The translations under genes and the position numbers were made by a program. A DNA stretch of 64,000 nucleotides from Kribbella monticola (lineage in GTDB: Bacteria; Actinomycetota; Actinomycetes; Propionibacteriales; Kribbellaceae): the NCBI RefSeq assembly GCF_003261635.1, contig NZ_QFXK01000001.1, forward strand, positions 82,184 through 146,183. The letters run 5' to 3'. Below the pieces are notes generated by a model. The model was not told the origin of the DNA. It made no database searches and was given only the letters and a program-made list of their open reading frames with translations. Positions 40,201-48,466 of this stretch are shown piece by piece (positions within the stretch are counted from its first letter, which is position 1; every line of letters starts with the position of its first letter).

Positions 40201-41653
40201 GGTCCGACTCCGAACCGGTGATCGCGTCGTGGTGCGCGCCGTACGCGAGCTGGCGCCAGACCTTGTCCAGCGAAGCCTCCGCGAACCGGCCGAGCCCGAG
40301 CAGTTCGGCGTACGTGCCCAGCTTCTCGGCATCGACGGCAGCGACCTCGGCAGCACGCTGGGCCTGCTTGGTGTCGATGTACGAGACGTCCTTGCCGGTG
40401 TAGATCGGGTTCATGTCCCGCGACTGCGGCGACGGCTTGCGCCCGGACTCGTCCAGCTCGGTCCGCACGCGATCCATGAACTGCTTCGTCGTTCCGCAGA
40501 CGAACTTCGGCCACGCATAACGCTCTGCCCAGTCGTGGTGCAGCGCGGTGATCCACGTGCTCGGCGGCGAGTAGTCGTCGCCGACCGGCAGCAAGACGTT
40601 CTTGGTTGCCGCGACGGTCTTCAGCCGCGCGAACAGCTCGTACGCCGTTTCGCCGGCCGCCGTCACGTTCGGTGCGTGCTGCAGCTCCCAGCCGGAGCCG
40701 TAGTGGTCGGGCATGTAGTGGGTGAGTACGCCGTCACCGCTGGGGCTGATCCACTCGAACTCGCTGTGGAACTGCATCACTGTGGCGCTGCCGGACCTCG
40801 GGTCGCTCCAGGCCTGTCGCAGCGGTCCCCACTGGTGGAACGGGCCACGGGCCCACGCACTGCCCGTCAGCCCCGCCTTGGCGAGATACCCAGGGAACTG
40901 CGGGTCGTGCCCGAACACATCGAGCTGCCACGCGTTCTGCGGGTCACCGCCGAGGATGTCGCGCTGGTAGCCCACGCCGTACACGATGTTGCGGATGGTC
41001 GTCTCCGCGCCGGTCAGGTTGGTGTTCGGCTCGTTGTAGGTGCCGCCGATGATCTCCACGCGGCCCTCGGCGATCAGGCGCCGCAGTACGGACCTGTGCT
41101 CGGGGAAGGTGTCGAAGTACGGCTTGAGGTAGTCCAGCTCAGCCAGCACGAAGCAGTACGCCGGGTCGCGCAGCGCGAGCTTGAGGTGCGCGTCGACCAG
41201 ACTGAAGGCGTTGTGGGTGTAGACGGGTCGGGTCGTGCCGTCCGCACCGAGCAGGTCCCAGCCTGTCGTGTACGCCGCTTGTGTGTTCCACCAGACCGGG
41301 TCGTAGTGGAAGTGCGACACCATCACCATCGTCCAGCCCGGCTCCGCGATGGTGACCTGCCCACTGTCGGCCGCCAGCTCACGGTCGCCCGCTATCACCG
41401 TCACCGTGGCGTCAACAGAGGTCCCGTACTGCGTACGCAGTGCCGGGCTGACCTCGAGTGGCACCTCCAGCAGGGTGGCGCCGTCGCCGGCCGGAACCTC
41501 CGTAGTACCGGAGACGCCGTCGCCCGCGACCTGCACGGTGAACGCGCCGTCGGCGGCGGAGCGGTCGAGCTCGATCCGCAGCACCTGGCGCGGGTCGTCG
41601 TCGTGGCCGACGAACAACTCGGGTGAGGACACGCGGGTGATCTGCACAGTCAC
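37238..41653 (-). CDS. GH38 alpha-mannosidase, large multidomain form
   Basis: 1471 residues, longer than the usual 1000-1050 for bacterial GH38. An N-terminal beta domain of about 105 residues precedes the catalytic barrel, which has the zinc motif SHFHYDPVWWNT and the nucleophile Asp in QLDVFGHDPQFPGYL. The middle GH38 helical domain and beta domains follow. A Gly/Ala-rich low-complexity insertion lies at about residues 865-925, with a 42-bp repeat in the DNA. C-terminal NEW3/CARDB-like beta domains (FEVELVIANQYVDSV, TLELTFANNTFSEI) end the protein. No signal peptide is seen, so it probably acts in the cytosol on imported mannosides. The start is GTG at 41653. The unknown gene and ROK kinase follow it. 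Confidence 0.92.
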   Translation of the reverse strand: MTVQITRVSSPELFVGHDDDPRQVLRIELDRSAADGAFTVQVAGDGVSGTTEVPAGDGATLLEVPLEVSPALRTQYGTSVDATVTVIAGDRELAADSGQVTIAEPGWTMVMVSHFHYDPVWWNTQAAYTTGWDLLGADGTTRPVYTHNAFSLVDAHLKLALRDPAYCFVLAELDYLKPYFDTFPEHRSVLRRLIAEGRVEIIGGTYNEPNTNLTGAETTIRNIVYGVGYQRDILGGDPQNAWQLDVFGHDPQFPGYLAKAGLTGSAWARGPFHQWGPLRQAWSDPRSGSATVMQFHSEFEWISPSGDGVLTHYMPDHYGSGWELQHAPNVTAAGETAYELFARLKTVAATKNVLLPVGDDYSPPSTWITALHHDWAERYAWPKFVCGTTKQFMDRVRTELDESGRKPSPQSRDMNPIYTGKDVSYIDTKQAQRAAEVAAVDAEKLGTYAELLGLGRFAEASLDKVWRQLAYGAHHDAITGSESDQVYIDLLTGWREAHDLSDAARSAALEAFAARIDTSTFGSDAVVVTNTLSFTRTDLVSLPVEGDVRVLTADGIEVPSVVDGGRLTFLAEDVPSLGWRTYQLTAGTAGSWGPGDSADAVENEFFHVTVDPSRGGAVSSILEKRSGRQVLKGLGNELRVYEEYPDHPRFGEGPWHLTPSGPVVGSSEAPAKVLTQSGPLGSRVVSRGEVDGIAYESVITLYTGLDRVEFTTRILDHAQSDRLVRVKFPADVPGALPLSEVAGAVVGRGFGLIDVDSEQAPWTLDNPANTWFGLGSTARISLLDAEGNEIGTRPMAVAEIVVPDDTEPAEVRDLVVALARVGVTATTSLAGGSRYGNLKVDSNLPDLRILVGSNPLTDSLLRKSPNSAAGARAGAGTTAGSAAGGGAGAGATAGSAAGGGVQARVGASTPGANGAGGAGAAAYFVPAETALAEVWQPNADVRGVRAISALVLPDAAAVERAVAELAEARISATVVGDGVVEEFVDATVALLTYGLPGFAVDATGALHASLLRSCSGWPAGIWIDPPRRSTPDGSSFQLQHWTHEFRYALTAGDGDWRAQHLPSRGQEFSSPLLAATTTAHDGLLPAAHSLLQVSPERDVLVSTVKPAGNPIAHGSGTPSDPREGVTLRLIEATGLGATATITSAVPITGACHADLLEHRGAPLNVADGKLTVDLAGSAVDTFVLDVESTEPAGPAVLGRPAEVAQPSYSRYWLHNRGPAQMGFLPVSLSVSPTIARTAGKPFEVELVIANQYVDSVAEGTLTLDLPPGWTSDQPNVQIELEPGGYVRHLAKVTPADSEPGQYFVAARVTTRTDELAGGAGVQTVEDVVTVFVGDSPELKATIGFALPPTEPPEHGSGAVEGEPGRPTGLTVTPSTEDLRLTPGTTQTLELTFANNTFSEIRAELQLASPYGTWSWLPEPVQAVVVPPRSSVVVPVPVVAPADATPAHAWVLPKVMWFGRAQYAPTVRLEIS
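38959..39056 (-). repeat. 42-bp tandem repeat inside the mannosidase gene
   Basis: CGCCTGCGGCGCTG recurs exactly at 38959, 39001 and 39043, marking two full 42-bp units and a partial third. They encode a 14-residue Gly/Ala/Thr unit (AGTTAGSAAGGGAG and a near copy). The unit length keeps the frame. Confidence 0.85.
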
Positions 41654-41940
41654 GGTGATGGAGCTCCGTCGAAAGCGGCGGACAGGTCGGGAGACAACGT
41701 TATCCGTAACCGGGTCATTGAGCGAGAGGAAACAGGACCTAATCCCCGGTGAACGCGCAGGTCACCGCCTGAGATATGCCCTGACAAACGCTGACAACGA
41801 TAGCCTCCAGACTTCTCAACCGCCCGATTTCCACGCGCTTCGTCACACCCCGCCACAGCATTGGTCCGCGCTTGGTCGCGGTCGGCTGTGTGATGGACGC
41901 CGGGTGGCGGCGGGGTACGGAAGCGGGAGAGGGTGGGCAG

Positions 41941-43431
41941 ATGAGTGAACAGTTGAGGACCTTCGCCGCCCCGCCGCCGCAGTCGCTGGATCGGGATGCC
42001 GCCGGTGCGCTGATCGTCGGGTTCAACGGGACGACCGCTCCGGACGAGCTCCGCCGTGCGGTCGCGGCCGGACTCGGCGCCGTCATCCTCTTCACCCGCA
42101 ACGTCGTCGACGCCGAGCAGGTCTCCGCGCTGACCGCCGTACTGCGCTCCGAACGCCCCGATCTGCTGATCGCGATCGACCACGAGGGCGGCGAGTTCAG
42201 CCACCTCGCCCCGGCGAACCCCTGGCCGCTCGCCTCACCACGCTCCCTCGGCGAACTCGACGACCTCGACCTGACCCGCTCCTCGGCCCGCGACGCGGCC
42301 GCCACGCTGGCCTCGCTCGGCATCGACCTGATGCTCGCGCCGTCCGTCGACGTCAACAGCAACCCGGCGAACCCGGTGATCTCCACCCGCTCCTTCGGTA
42401 CGACGGCAGCCGTCGTCGCCCGGCACGGCGTCGCCTTCCTGGAGGGTGTCCGCGACGCCGGGATCGCCGGCTGCCCGAAGCACTTCCCGGGCCACGGCGA
42501 CGTCGCCGTCGACTCACACCTCGCGCTGCCCCGCGTCGACCGCTCGATCGAACAGGTCACCGCCGTCGAACTCGCCCCGTTCAAAGCCACCATCGACGCG
42601 GGCGCCGACGTCATCATGAGCGCCCACATCGTCTTCTCGGCGTACGACGACCAGCCGGCCACCTTGTCCCGGCGGATCCTGCACGGCCTGCTCCGCGAGG
42701 AACTCGGCTTCACCGGTGTGATCACCACCGATGCCCTGGAGATGCAGGCGATCACGGCGACCCAGTCGATCGAGGACGCCACCGTCGCCTCGATCCGGGC
42801 CGGCGCCGACCTCGCGATGATCGCGATCGGCGAAGCGGACCCGCAAGCGCTGACCGCCCGCCTGGTCGATGCCGTCGGCAACGGAACGCTCGACGAGGCG
42901 CGCCTCGCCGACGCCGCCGGCCGCGTCCGTTCGCTCGCCGCCTCGTTGGCGACGCGCAACCGGGCCGCCGGTCTCGACGGTGCCCCGGTGCGCGAGGTGG
43001 CCGCCCGGATCGTTGCCCGCCAGGAGTTCCCGGCGCTCGGCAGTTCGCCGTACGTGGTCGATCTGACCCAGGGGCTGCACCCCGCCTGGAACCCTTATTT
43101 CAGTGGCCTTCCCGAGGTCTTCGCCCGCGTCGCGCCGGCCTCGGACGGCGTCGTCCTCCGCGGCGAGGACTCCGCCGCCCTCGCCACCGCCCAGAACGCC
43201 GCCATCGGCCGTCCCCTGGTCGTCGCCCTCCAGGACGCAGTCCGTACGCCGTGGATGCGCGCCGCCCTCGACCACCTGCTCCAGAGCCACGAAGGCGACG
43301 TCTTCGTCCTCTGCACCGGTATCCCCGAAGACCGCGCCCTCGTCCCCGCCGCAGTCCCCACCGCCGTTACCTACGGCCGCAACCTCGTCGTACTCGAAGA
43401 GGTGGCCAAGGCGCTCACCAGACAACCCTGA
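41941..43431 (+). CDS. GH3-family glycoside hydrolase (beta-N-acetylhexosaminidase-like)
   Basis: 496 residues with a GH3 barrel: ALIVGFNGTTAPDEL, DHEGGEFSHLAP, the NagZ-type motif CPKHFPGHGDVAVDSHLALP containing the catalytic Asp-His pair, and nucleophile Asp in VITTDALEMQA. The KHFPGHGD motif favours beta-N-acetylglucosaminidases over beta-glucosidases. The remaining 170 residues form the second domain (GRPLVVALQDAVRTPWMRAAL). No signal peptide is visible, so turnover of imported or recycled amino-sugar oligomers in the cytosol is likely. The ATG at 41941 has GGGAGAGGG upstream. It is divergent from the mannosidase with 287 bp between. Confidence 0.9.
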   Translation: MSEQLRTFAAPPPQSLDRDAAGALIVGFNGTTAPDELRRAVAAGLGAVILFTRNVVDAEQVSALTAVLRSERPDLLIAIDHEGGEFSHLAPANPWPLASPRSLGELDDLDLTRSSARDAAATLASLGIDLMLAPSVDVNSNPANPVISTRSFGTTAAVVARHGVAFLEGVRDAGIAGCPKHFPGHGDVAVDSHLALPRVDRSIEQVTAVELAPFKATIDAGADVIMSAHIVFSAYDDQPATLSRRILHGLLREELGFTGVITTDALEMQAITATQSIEDATVASIRAGADLAMIAIGEADPQALTARLVDAVGNGTLDEARLADAAGRVRSLAASLATRNRAAGLDGAPVREVAARIVARQEFPALGSSPYVVDLTQGLHPAWNPYFSGLPEVFARVAPASDGVVLRGEDSAALATAQNAAIGRPLVVALQDAVRTPWMRAALDHLLQSHEGDVFVLCTGIPEDRALVPAAVPTAVTYGRNLVVLEEVAKALTRQP

Positions 43432-43450
43432 GCCGGCTGTGCCCAAGGAG

Positions 43451-44122
43451 TCAACGCGACTCAGTGAGCTCGGGCAAGGTGGAACCGTCTGGCCAGCCGC
43501 AGATACACAGGCGGTTGCCGGCTCGGTCTGCGAGGATCCAGCTGCGGGGGGCTTCGGAGTCGTCGACGATGCGTCCGCCGGCAGCCAGGGCGGCCGCAAC
43601 GCGGGCCTCGACGTGTTCGCGAGCGACGGACACGTCGATATGCATCGCGTGCCGCAGAGGCTTGTCCGGGTTGAGTTCCTGCATCCAGACAGTGGAGCCG
43701 TGGCCGAGCGGATCGATGGCGTTGTCGTCGTCCAGCGGCGAGTATCCGAGCGCGGCGCGCCAGAAGCCGACTTCGATCGACTCGGGTTTGGCCGCGATCG
43801 CCAGCGAGACTTCCTGCGCACTCGCCCGATCGGCGACGGCACCGAACTCCCGCGCAGTCGCCGAGATCGCCCGCCCGAGCTCGATGTGGCCGGCCTCCAG
43901 CTTCCAGACGCCGCGATTCAACCGCACACCGAGCTGCTCGCCGTCGATTGAGAGCCGGACGCCCGAGCCTTCGACGCCGGAGGTCTCTGCGATCGCCACC
44001 GCAAGGCGGGCGGCATCGCTCAACGACTGGGTCCTGAAGACAGCAACCGCGCCGCCGTGCAACACCACCCAGTCGTCCAGGCCGTCGGCCGTCAAGAACT
44101 CGCGCCACCCCTGCTCACTCAT
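43451..44122 (-). CDS. Pterin dehydratase-like and VOC fusion protein
   Basis: 223 residues. Residues 1-95 resemble a 4a-hydroxytetrahydrobiopterin dehydratase fold (GWREFLTADGLDDWVVLHGG, SLSDAARLAVAIAETSGVEG, LEAGHIELGRAISATAREFG), although the HH pair of active enzymes is absent. Residues 110-220 are a VOC domain (SIEVGFWRAALGYSPLDDDN, RHAMHIDVSVAREHVEARVA, SWILADRAGNRLCIC). This pairing recurs in actinobacteria annotated as VOC family proteins with unknown ligand. It faces the end of the GH3 gene with 19 bp between stops. Confidence 0.78.
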   Translation of the reverse strand: MSEQGWREFLTADGLDDWVVLHGGAVAVFRTQSLSDAARLAVAIAETSGVEGSGVRLSIDGEQLGVRLNRGVWKLEAGHIELGRAISATAREFGAVADRASAQEVSLAIAAKPESIEVGFWRAALGYSPLDDDNAIDPLGHGSTVWMQELNPDKPLRHAMHIDVSVAREHVEARVAAALAAGGRIVDDSEAPRSWILADRAGNRLCICGWPDGSTLPELTESR

Positions 44123-44205
44123 GCGGGCCTCCCGAGTGGAAACAAACTTGCACCTGGCGATTGTTTCTTTCCACCTTGCCTTCCCGCCAGCCCTCGGATC
44201 GTTGG

Positions 44206-45396
44206 TCAGGGGCGCGGGGCGAGGTCTAGGTCGAGGGCGTGGGTTTCGACGTAGTTGAGGGCGTGGCGGACCGCGCCGACGCCGACGATCGCGTCGCCCA
44301 GGGATGACGTGGTGACGCGGGGCGGGGTGGCGGTGAAGGTGGCCAGGTCGGCTTCGATCTGGGGGAGGAGCGAGCGTGCGGCGGAGGCCACGGCGCCGCC
44401 GATGACCACCAGGGCCGGGTTGAAGACGATGCCGAGGGTGGCGATCACCCGGGCGGTCCGGGTGGCGATGTCGTGAAGGATGCCTTGGGCAACTTTGTCG
44501 CCGTCGGCCGCGGCGGCGAAGACGAGTTCGGCGGTGACCGGCCCGGGCAGTTCCCGGAGCCGGGTGGGAGCGGAGGCGGCGACCGCGGCAATCCCTTGTT
44601 CACGGGCGATCCGGGCGATGCCGTGCGTATCGCCGACGCCTTCGACGAGCTTGAGATACACCATCTCGCCGGCCCCGCCGCGGCTGCCGTGCAAGAGCCG
44701 GCCGGAATCCATCAGCCCGGACCCGAACCGTTCACCGGCCAGCAGTACGACGAGGTCGTCGACGCCACGCGCCTCGCCGCGCCAGTGTTCGCCCAGTGCT
44801 GCCAGGTTCGCGTCGTTCTCCAGCAGCACCGGCCAGCCGTGCAACGACGTCAGCCGCGAGGTCAGCCCGGTGTCGAACTGCCGCCAGAACTCGTCGTCGA
44901 CCAGGATGTTGCCGTCCCGATCCACCGGCGCGGCGACGCCTACTCCTGCCGCGAGCACCGAGGCGTCCGTGATCCCCGCAACGGACAACGCTTCGGCGAC
45001 CGCGTCGTGCACATGCGACGTGCGCTCGGCGGCAGAAGTGGACGGCTGGAACGACCGCCCGGCCTTCGCCACCGTCTCCCCGCGCAGATCCGCCAGCAGC
45101 ACGGTCGTCTTGGCCGCGCCCACGTCGATCCCGAGCACATACCCTGCGTGACTGTTGAACTCGAACCGTCGCGACGGCCGGCCGACCATACTGTCGTCGC
45201 GGCCGGGGTCGTGTTCGACCACCCAGCCCATCGCGATCAGGTCGTTGCAGACGGCATGCACCGTCGCGCGGGTCAGCCCGGTGGCCTCGATCAGGCCGGT
45301 ACCGGTCATCACGCCGGTGCTCGACAGCACGCCGAGCAACTTGCCCGCGTTGACCCTGCGTAACAGCGGTGGTGTGGCCGCCGACGTCTTCGTCAT
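44206..45396 (-). CDS. ROK-family transcriptional repressor
   Basis: 396 residues: an N-terminal winged helix (VNAGKLLGVLSSTGVMTGTG, TGLTRATVHAVCNDLIAMGW) and a ROK sugar-binding domain (GYVLGIDVGAAKTTVLLADL, PVLLENDANLAALGEHW). The CxCGxxGC zinc motif of ROK kinases is missing where GGAGEMVYLKLVEG appears, consistent with a regulator rather than a kinase. It is divergent from the GH13 alpha-glucosidase across 148 bp containing an AT-rich palindrome, so it very likely represses that gene and itself in the absence of a sugar. The ATG at 45396 is clear. Confidence 0.9.
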   Translation of the reverse strand: MTKTSAATPPLLRRVNAGKLLGVLSSTGVMTGTGLIEATGLTRATVHAVCNDLIAMGWVVEHDPGRDDSMVGRPSRRFEFNSHAGYVLGIDVGAAKTTVLLADLRGETVAKAGRSFQPSTSAAERTSHVHDAVAEALSVAGITDASVLAAGVGVAAPVDRDGNILVDDEFWRQFDTGLTSRLTSLHGWPVLLENDANLAALGEHWRGEARGVDDLVVLLAGERFGSGLMDSGRLLHGSRGGAGEMVYLKLVEGVGDTHGIARIAREQGIAAVAASAPTRLRELPGPVTAELVFAAAADGDKVAQGILHDIATRTARVIATLGIVFNPALVVIGGAVASAARSLLPQIEADLATFTATPPRVTTSSLGDAIVGVGAVRHALNYVETHALDLDLAPRP

Positions 45397-45443
45397 TTTC
45401 CCCCTTGACCTCCTCGCAACCGCCCGCGCACAATACTGCAGAA

Positions 45444-45455
45444 TCTAAATTTAGA
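45444..45455. promoter_or_regulatory. Palindromic operator candidate between the ROK repressor and the alpha-glucosidase
   Basis: TCTAAATTTAGA is a perfect 12-bp palindrome in an AT-rich island (45440-45470) that also holds TATATAAAT, a -10-like sequence for the plus strand. It is centred in the divergent gap, where a ROK-family repressor would bind. Confidence 0.6.
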
Positions 45456-45544
45456 GTCTATATAAATCAACCGGCAACCCCGCCGCCATCCGCCGGAAAC
45501 ACCGCCGGACCGCCGGTCGCCGGGACCAACCGAGTGAGGCGCTC

Positions 45545-47203
45545 TTGACCAGCACAGATCAGGTGATCCCCGCACGCGCATCGTCCGACCCCGACTGGTG
45601 GCGGCAGGCCGTCGTCTACCAGATCTACCCGCGCAGCTTCGCCGACTCCGACGCCGACGGCGTGGGCGATCTGCAGGGCATCATCAGCCGGGTCCCGTAC
45701 CTGATCGAGCTGGGCATCGACGCCGTCTGGCTGAGCCCGTTCTACCCGTCCGCCCTGGCCGACGGCGGGTACGACGTCGACGACTACCGCAACGTGGACC
45801 CCCGGCTGGGCACGCTGTCCGACTTCGACGAACTGGTCGAGGCGCTGCACACCGCAGGCATCAAGCTGATCGTCGACATCGTCCCCAACCACACCTCGAA
45901 CCGGCACGAGTGGTTCCGCGAGGCCCTGGCCGCACAACCGGGCTCACCTGAACGCGACCGGTACATCTTCCGCGACGGGACCGGCCCGGATGGCGCAGAG
46001 CCGCCGTCCGACTGGGACTCCGTCTTCGGTGGTTCCGCCTGGGCCCGGACTGATGACGGACAGTGGTACCTGCACCTCTTCGCGGCCGAGCAGCCCGACC
46101 TCAACTGGCACAACCAGGAGGTCCGCGCAGACTTCCTGACCACCCTGCGGTTCTGGTCGGACCGCGGCGTCGACGGTTTCCGGATCGATGTCGCGCACGC
46201 GCTGGTCAAGGACCTCAGTGAGCCGCTGCCCTCGAAGACCACCCTGCCGCGCCAGTCCGAGTCCAACGGCCTGCACCCGCTGTGGGACCGCGACGAGGTG
46301 CACGAGATCTACACCGAGTGGCGCAAGGTGCTCAACGAGTACGACCCGCCCCGCTCGGCGGTGGCCGAGGCGTTCGTGCCGGCCGCCCGCCGCGCGCGGT
46401 ACGCGAGTGCAGACGGCCTCGGCCAGGCCTTCAACTTCGATCTGCTCCAGGCGGACTGGGACTACGGCAAGTTTCGCAAGGTGATCGAGGAGAACCTGGC
46501 GCTCGCCGAGGAGAACGGCTCGTCGAGCACCTGGGTCTTCTCGAACCACGACGTCGTCCGGCACGCCACGCGGTACGGGCTGCCGAACGATCCGGAGGGC
46601 GCCTGGCAGGACGGCAAGGCGTGGCTGCTCAGCAACGGCACGGAGCCCACAGTCGACGTAGTACAAGGGCTGCGGCGGGCGCGGGCGGCGGTTCTGTTGA
46701 TGCTGGCGCTGCCCGGTTCGGCGTACCTGTATCAGGGTGAGGAGCTCGGGCTGCAGGAGGTCGGCGAGTTGCCGGCGGCGAGCCTGCAGGACCCGGCGTA
46801 CTTCCGGTCGAAGGGCGCCGAGAAGGGTCGTGACGGTTGCCGTGTGCCGCTGCCCTGGACGATCGGCGGGTTGTCGTTCGGCTTCGGCGCGGGCGGGTCG
46901 CACCTGCTGCAGCCGACGTGGTTCGGTCAGTACTCCGTGGAGGCGCAGGAAGGAGACCCCGGATCGACGCTGAGTCTCTACCGCAAGGCCCTCGCCGTAC
47001 GCCGTGGTCTGCAGACCAGCGAAGGCCTCGAGTGGGTCGACGGCGTGGAGTGGGCCCTGCACTTCAAGCGCCCGGGCGGCTGGCAGTCGGTCACCAATTT
47101 CGGCGCCGCCCCGATCGAGCTGCCCGAGGGCGCGGTCGTCCTGTCCAGCGGCCCGCTGGAAGGCGACAAGCTCCCGTCCGACACGACCGCCTGGCTCATC
47201 TAG
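45545..47203 (+). CDS. GH13 alpha-glucosidase (oligo-1,6-glucosidase type)
   Basis: 552 residues. The GH13 motifs are in order: WWRQAVVYQIYPRSFADSDADGVGDLQG at the N-terminus, region I IVDIVPNHTS, region II DGFRIDVAHA with the nucleophile Asp, region III AVAEAFVP with the acid/base Glu, and region IV FSNHDVVRH. A small C-terminal beta domain follows. It hydrolyses terminal alpha-glucosidic bonds of maltose- or isomaltose-type oligosaccharides in the cytosol. The start is TTG at 45545, behind GAGTGAGG; a GTG at 45563 is possible. The divergent ROK repressor probably controls it. No transporter genes are next to it, so sugar uptake is encoded elsewhere. Confidence 0.92.
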   Translation: MTSTDQVIPARASSDPDWWRQAVVYQIYPRSFADSDADGVGDLQGIISRVPYLIELGIDAVWLSPFYPSALADGGYDVDDYRNVDPRLGTLSDFDELVEALHTAGIKLIVDIVPNHTSNRHEWFREALAAQPGSPERDRYIFRDGTGPDGAEPPSDWDSVFGGSAWARTDDGQWYLHLFAAEQPDLNWHNQEVRADFLTTLRFWSDRGVDGFRIDVAHALVKDLSEPLPSKTTLPRQSESNGLHPLWDRDEVHEIYTEWRKVLNEYDPPRSAVAEAFVPAARRARYASADGLGQAFNFDLLQADWDYGKFRKVIEENLALAEENGSSSTWVFSNHDVVRHATRYGLPNDPEGAWQDGKAWLLSNGTEPTVDVVQGLRRARAAVLLMLALPGSAYLYQGEELGLQEVGELPAASLQDPAYFRSKGAEKGRDGCRVPLPWTIGGLSFGFGAGGSHLLQPTWFGQYSVEAQEGDPGSTLSLYRKALAVRRGLQTSEGLEWVDGVEWALHFKRPGGWQSVTNFGAAPIELPEGAVVLSSGPLEGDKLPSDTTAWLI

Positions 47204-47225
47204 GCAATATCGCGTACTACGCGAC

Positions 47226-47256
47226 GCGAGGCGGCTGCCCCCTGCGGCCGTCTCGC
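47226..47256. terminator. Hairpin between the alpha-glucosidase and Nif3-like genes
   Basis: GCGAGGCGGC (47226-47235) pairs with GCCGTCTCGC (47247-47256), one G-T pair in ten, around an 11-base loop. It begins 22 bp after the alpha-glucosidase stop and would separate its transcript from the Nif3-like gene. Confidence 0.5.
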
Positions 47257-47280
47257 GCCTCGACGCGGCAGGATGGTGGC

Positions 47281-48414
47281 GTGGAACCGAGACTTGGTGA
47301 TGTGCTGGCCGTCCTCGACGAGTTGTACAACCCTGCCTGGGCGGAGAGCTGGGACGCGGTCGGGCTCGTGACCGGGGACCTCGACCAGCCGGTGCGGAAG
47401 ATCCTGTTCGCGGTCGACCCGATGCGAGTGGTCGTCGACGAGGCGATCGGTGCGAACTTCGACCTGCTCGTCACCCACCATCCGCTGCTGCTCCGCGGCG
47501 TGAACAGCGTCGCGGCGACCACGCCCAAGGGCAAGGTCATTCACGACCTGATCAAGAGCGGAACCGCGCTGCACGTCTGCCACACCAACGCGGACAACGC
47601 GAACCCCGGCGTGAGCGACGCCCTCGCCCGGAAGCTCGGCCTGCAGGACACCCGGCCGCTGAAGGCCTTGCCGCAGGATCCGATGGACAAGCTCGTCGTC
47701 TATGTGCCGGTCGACGACACCCAGAAGGTCATCGACGCTCTCGCGGCCGTTGGTGCCGGGAAGATCGGCGACTACGACCGTGCCGCGTGGACGTCGGCCG
47801 GCGAAGGCACGTTCCGCCCGCTCGAAGGTGCGAATCCGGCGATCGGCAAGGTGGGCGAGATCGAGGTTGTGCCGGAGTCGCGCGTGGAGATGGTGCTGCC
47901 GCGGCATCGCCGGCGGGCGGCGGTCGAGGCGATCAGGAGTGCGCATCCGTACGAGGAGCCCGCGTTCGACATCTTTGAGTTGGCCGCGTTGCCGAGCGAT
48001 CTCGGCGGCGGGCGGATCGGCGTACTGGCTGAACCGCTGGCACTCGAGGAGTTCGCTGCGACGGTGGCTGCGAACCTGCCGCGGACGGAGCACGGCGTAC
48101 GGGTTTCGGGTGATCCGCAGCGGCGGATCGAATCCGTGGCTGTCGTCGGGGGAGCGGGCGACTCCGAGTTCGACCGGGTCCGGGCCGCGGGGGTCGATGC
48201 GTACGTGACGGCCGACCTTCGGCATCACCCGGCGACCGAGGCGCGTGCGTACGACGAAGGCCCGGCGCTGGTCGACGTCGCGCACTGGGCCAGCGAGTGG
48301 CCGTGGCTCGAGGACGCCGAGCGGCTGGTCACAGAAGGTCTCGCCGAGCGGGGATTCAGGATCGACACGACGGTGTCGACGATCTGCACGGACGCCTGGA
48401 CCGCGCGCTTCTGA
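47281..48414 (+). CDS. Nif3-like dinuclear metal centre hexameric protein
   Basis: 377 residues of the NIF3/YqfO type, with two Nif3 halves around an inserted central domain of about 100 residues (KLVVYVPVDDTQKVIDALAA, ending HPYEEPAFDIFEL). Metal ligands are visible in NFDLLVTHHPLLLRG, LHVCHTNADNANPG and ADLRHHPATEAR. The protein forms a toroidal hexamer; a role as GTP cyclohydrolase-type or nucleotide phosphoesterase enzyme is debated. The GTG at 47281 begins VEPRLGDVLAVLDEL. In related genomes this gene directly precedes the coiled-coil zinc-ribbon gene found here at 50057, but a lipoprotein gene now separates them. Confidence 0.9.
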   Translation: MEPRLGDVLAVLDELYNPAWAESWDAVGLVTGDLDQPVRKILFAVDPMRVVVDEAIGANFDLLVTHHPLLLRGVNSVAATTPKGKVIHDLIKSGTALHVCHTNADNANPGVSDALARKLGLQDTRPLKALPQDPMDKLVVYVPVDDTQKVIDALAAVGAGKIGDYDRAAWTSAGEGTFRPLEGANPAIGKVGEIEVVPESRVEMVLPRHRRRAAVEAIRSAHPYEEPAFDIFELAALPSDLGGGRIGVLAEPLALEEFAATVAANLPRTEHGVRVSGDPQRRIESVAVVGGAGDSEFDRVRAAGVDAYVTADLRHHPATEARAYDEGPALVDVAHWASEWPWLEDAERLVTEGLAERGFRIDTTVSTICTDAWTARF

Positions 48415-48466
48415 AAGCCAGTTGAACCAGGCTGGACTAGACCCGAACGGCTCTAGGGTGGCGCCC

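Noticed and set aside
38474..41626. 1050-codon open frame on the plus strand opposite the mannosidase
   Set aside because: Antisense of the GH38 gene with all catalytic motifs on the other strand.
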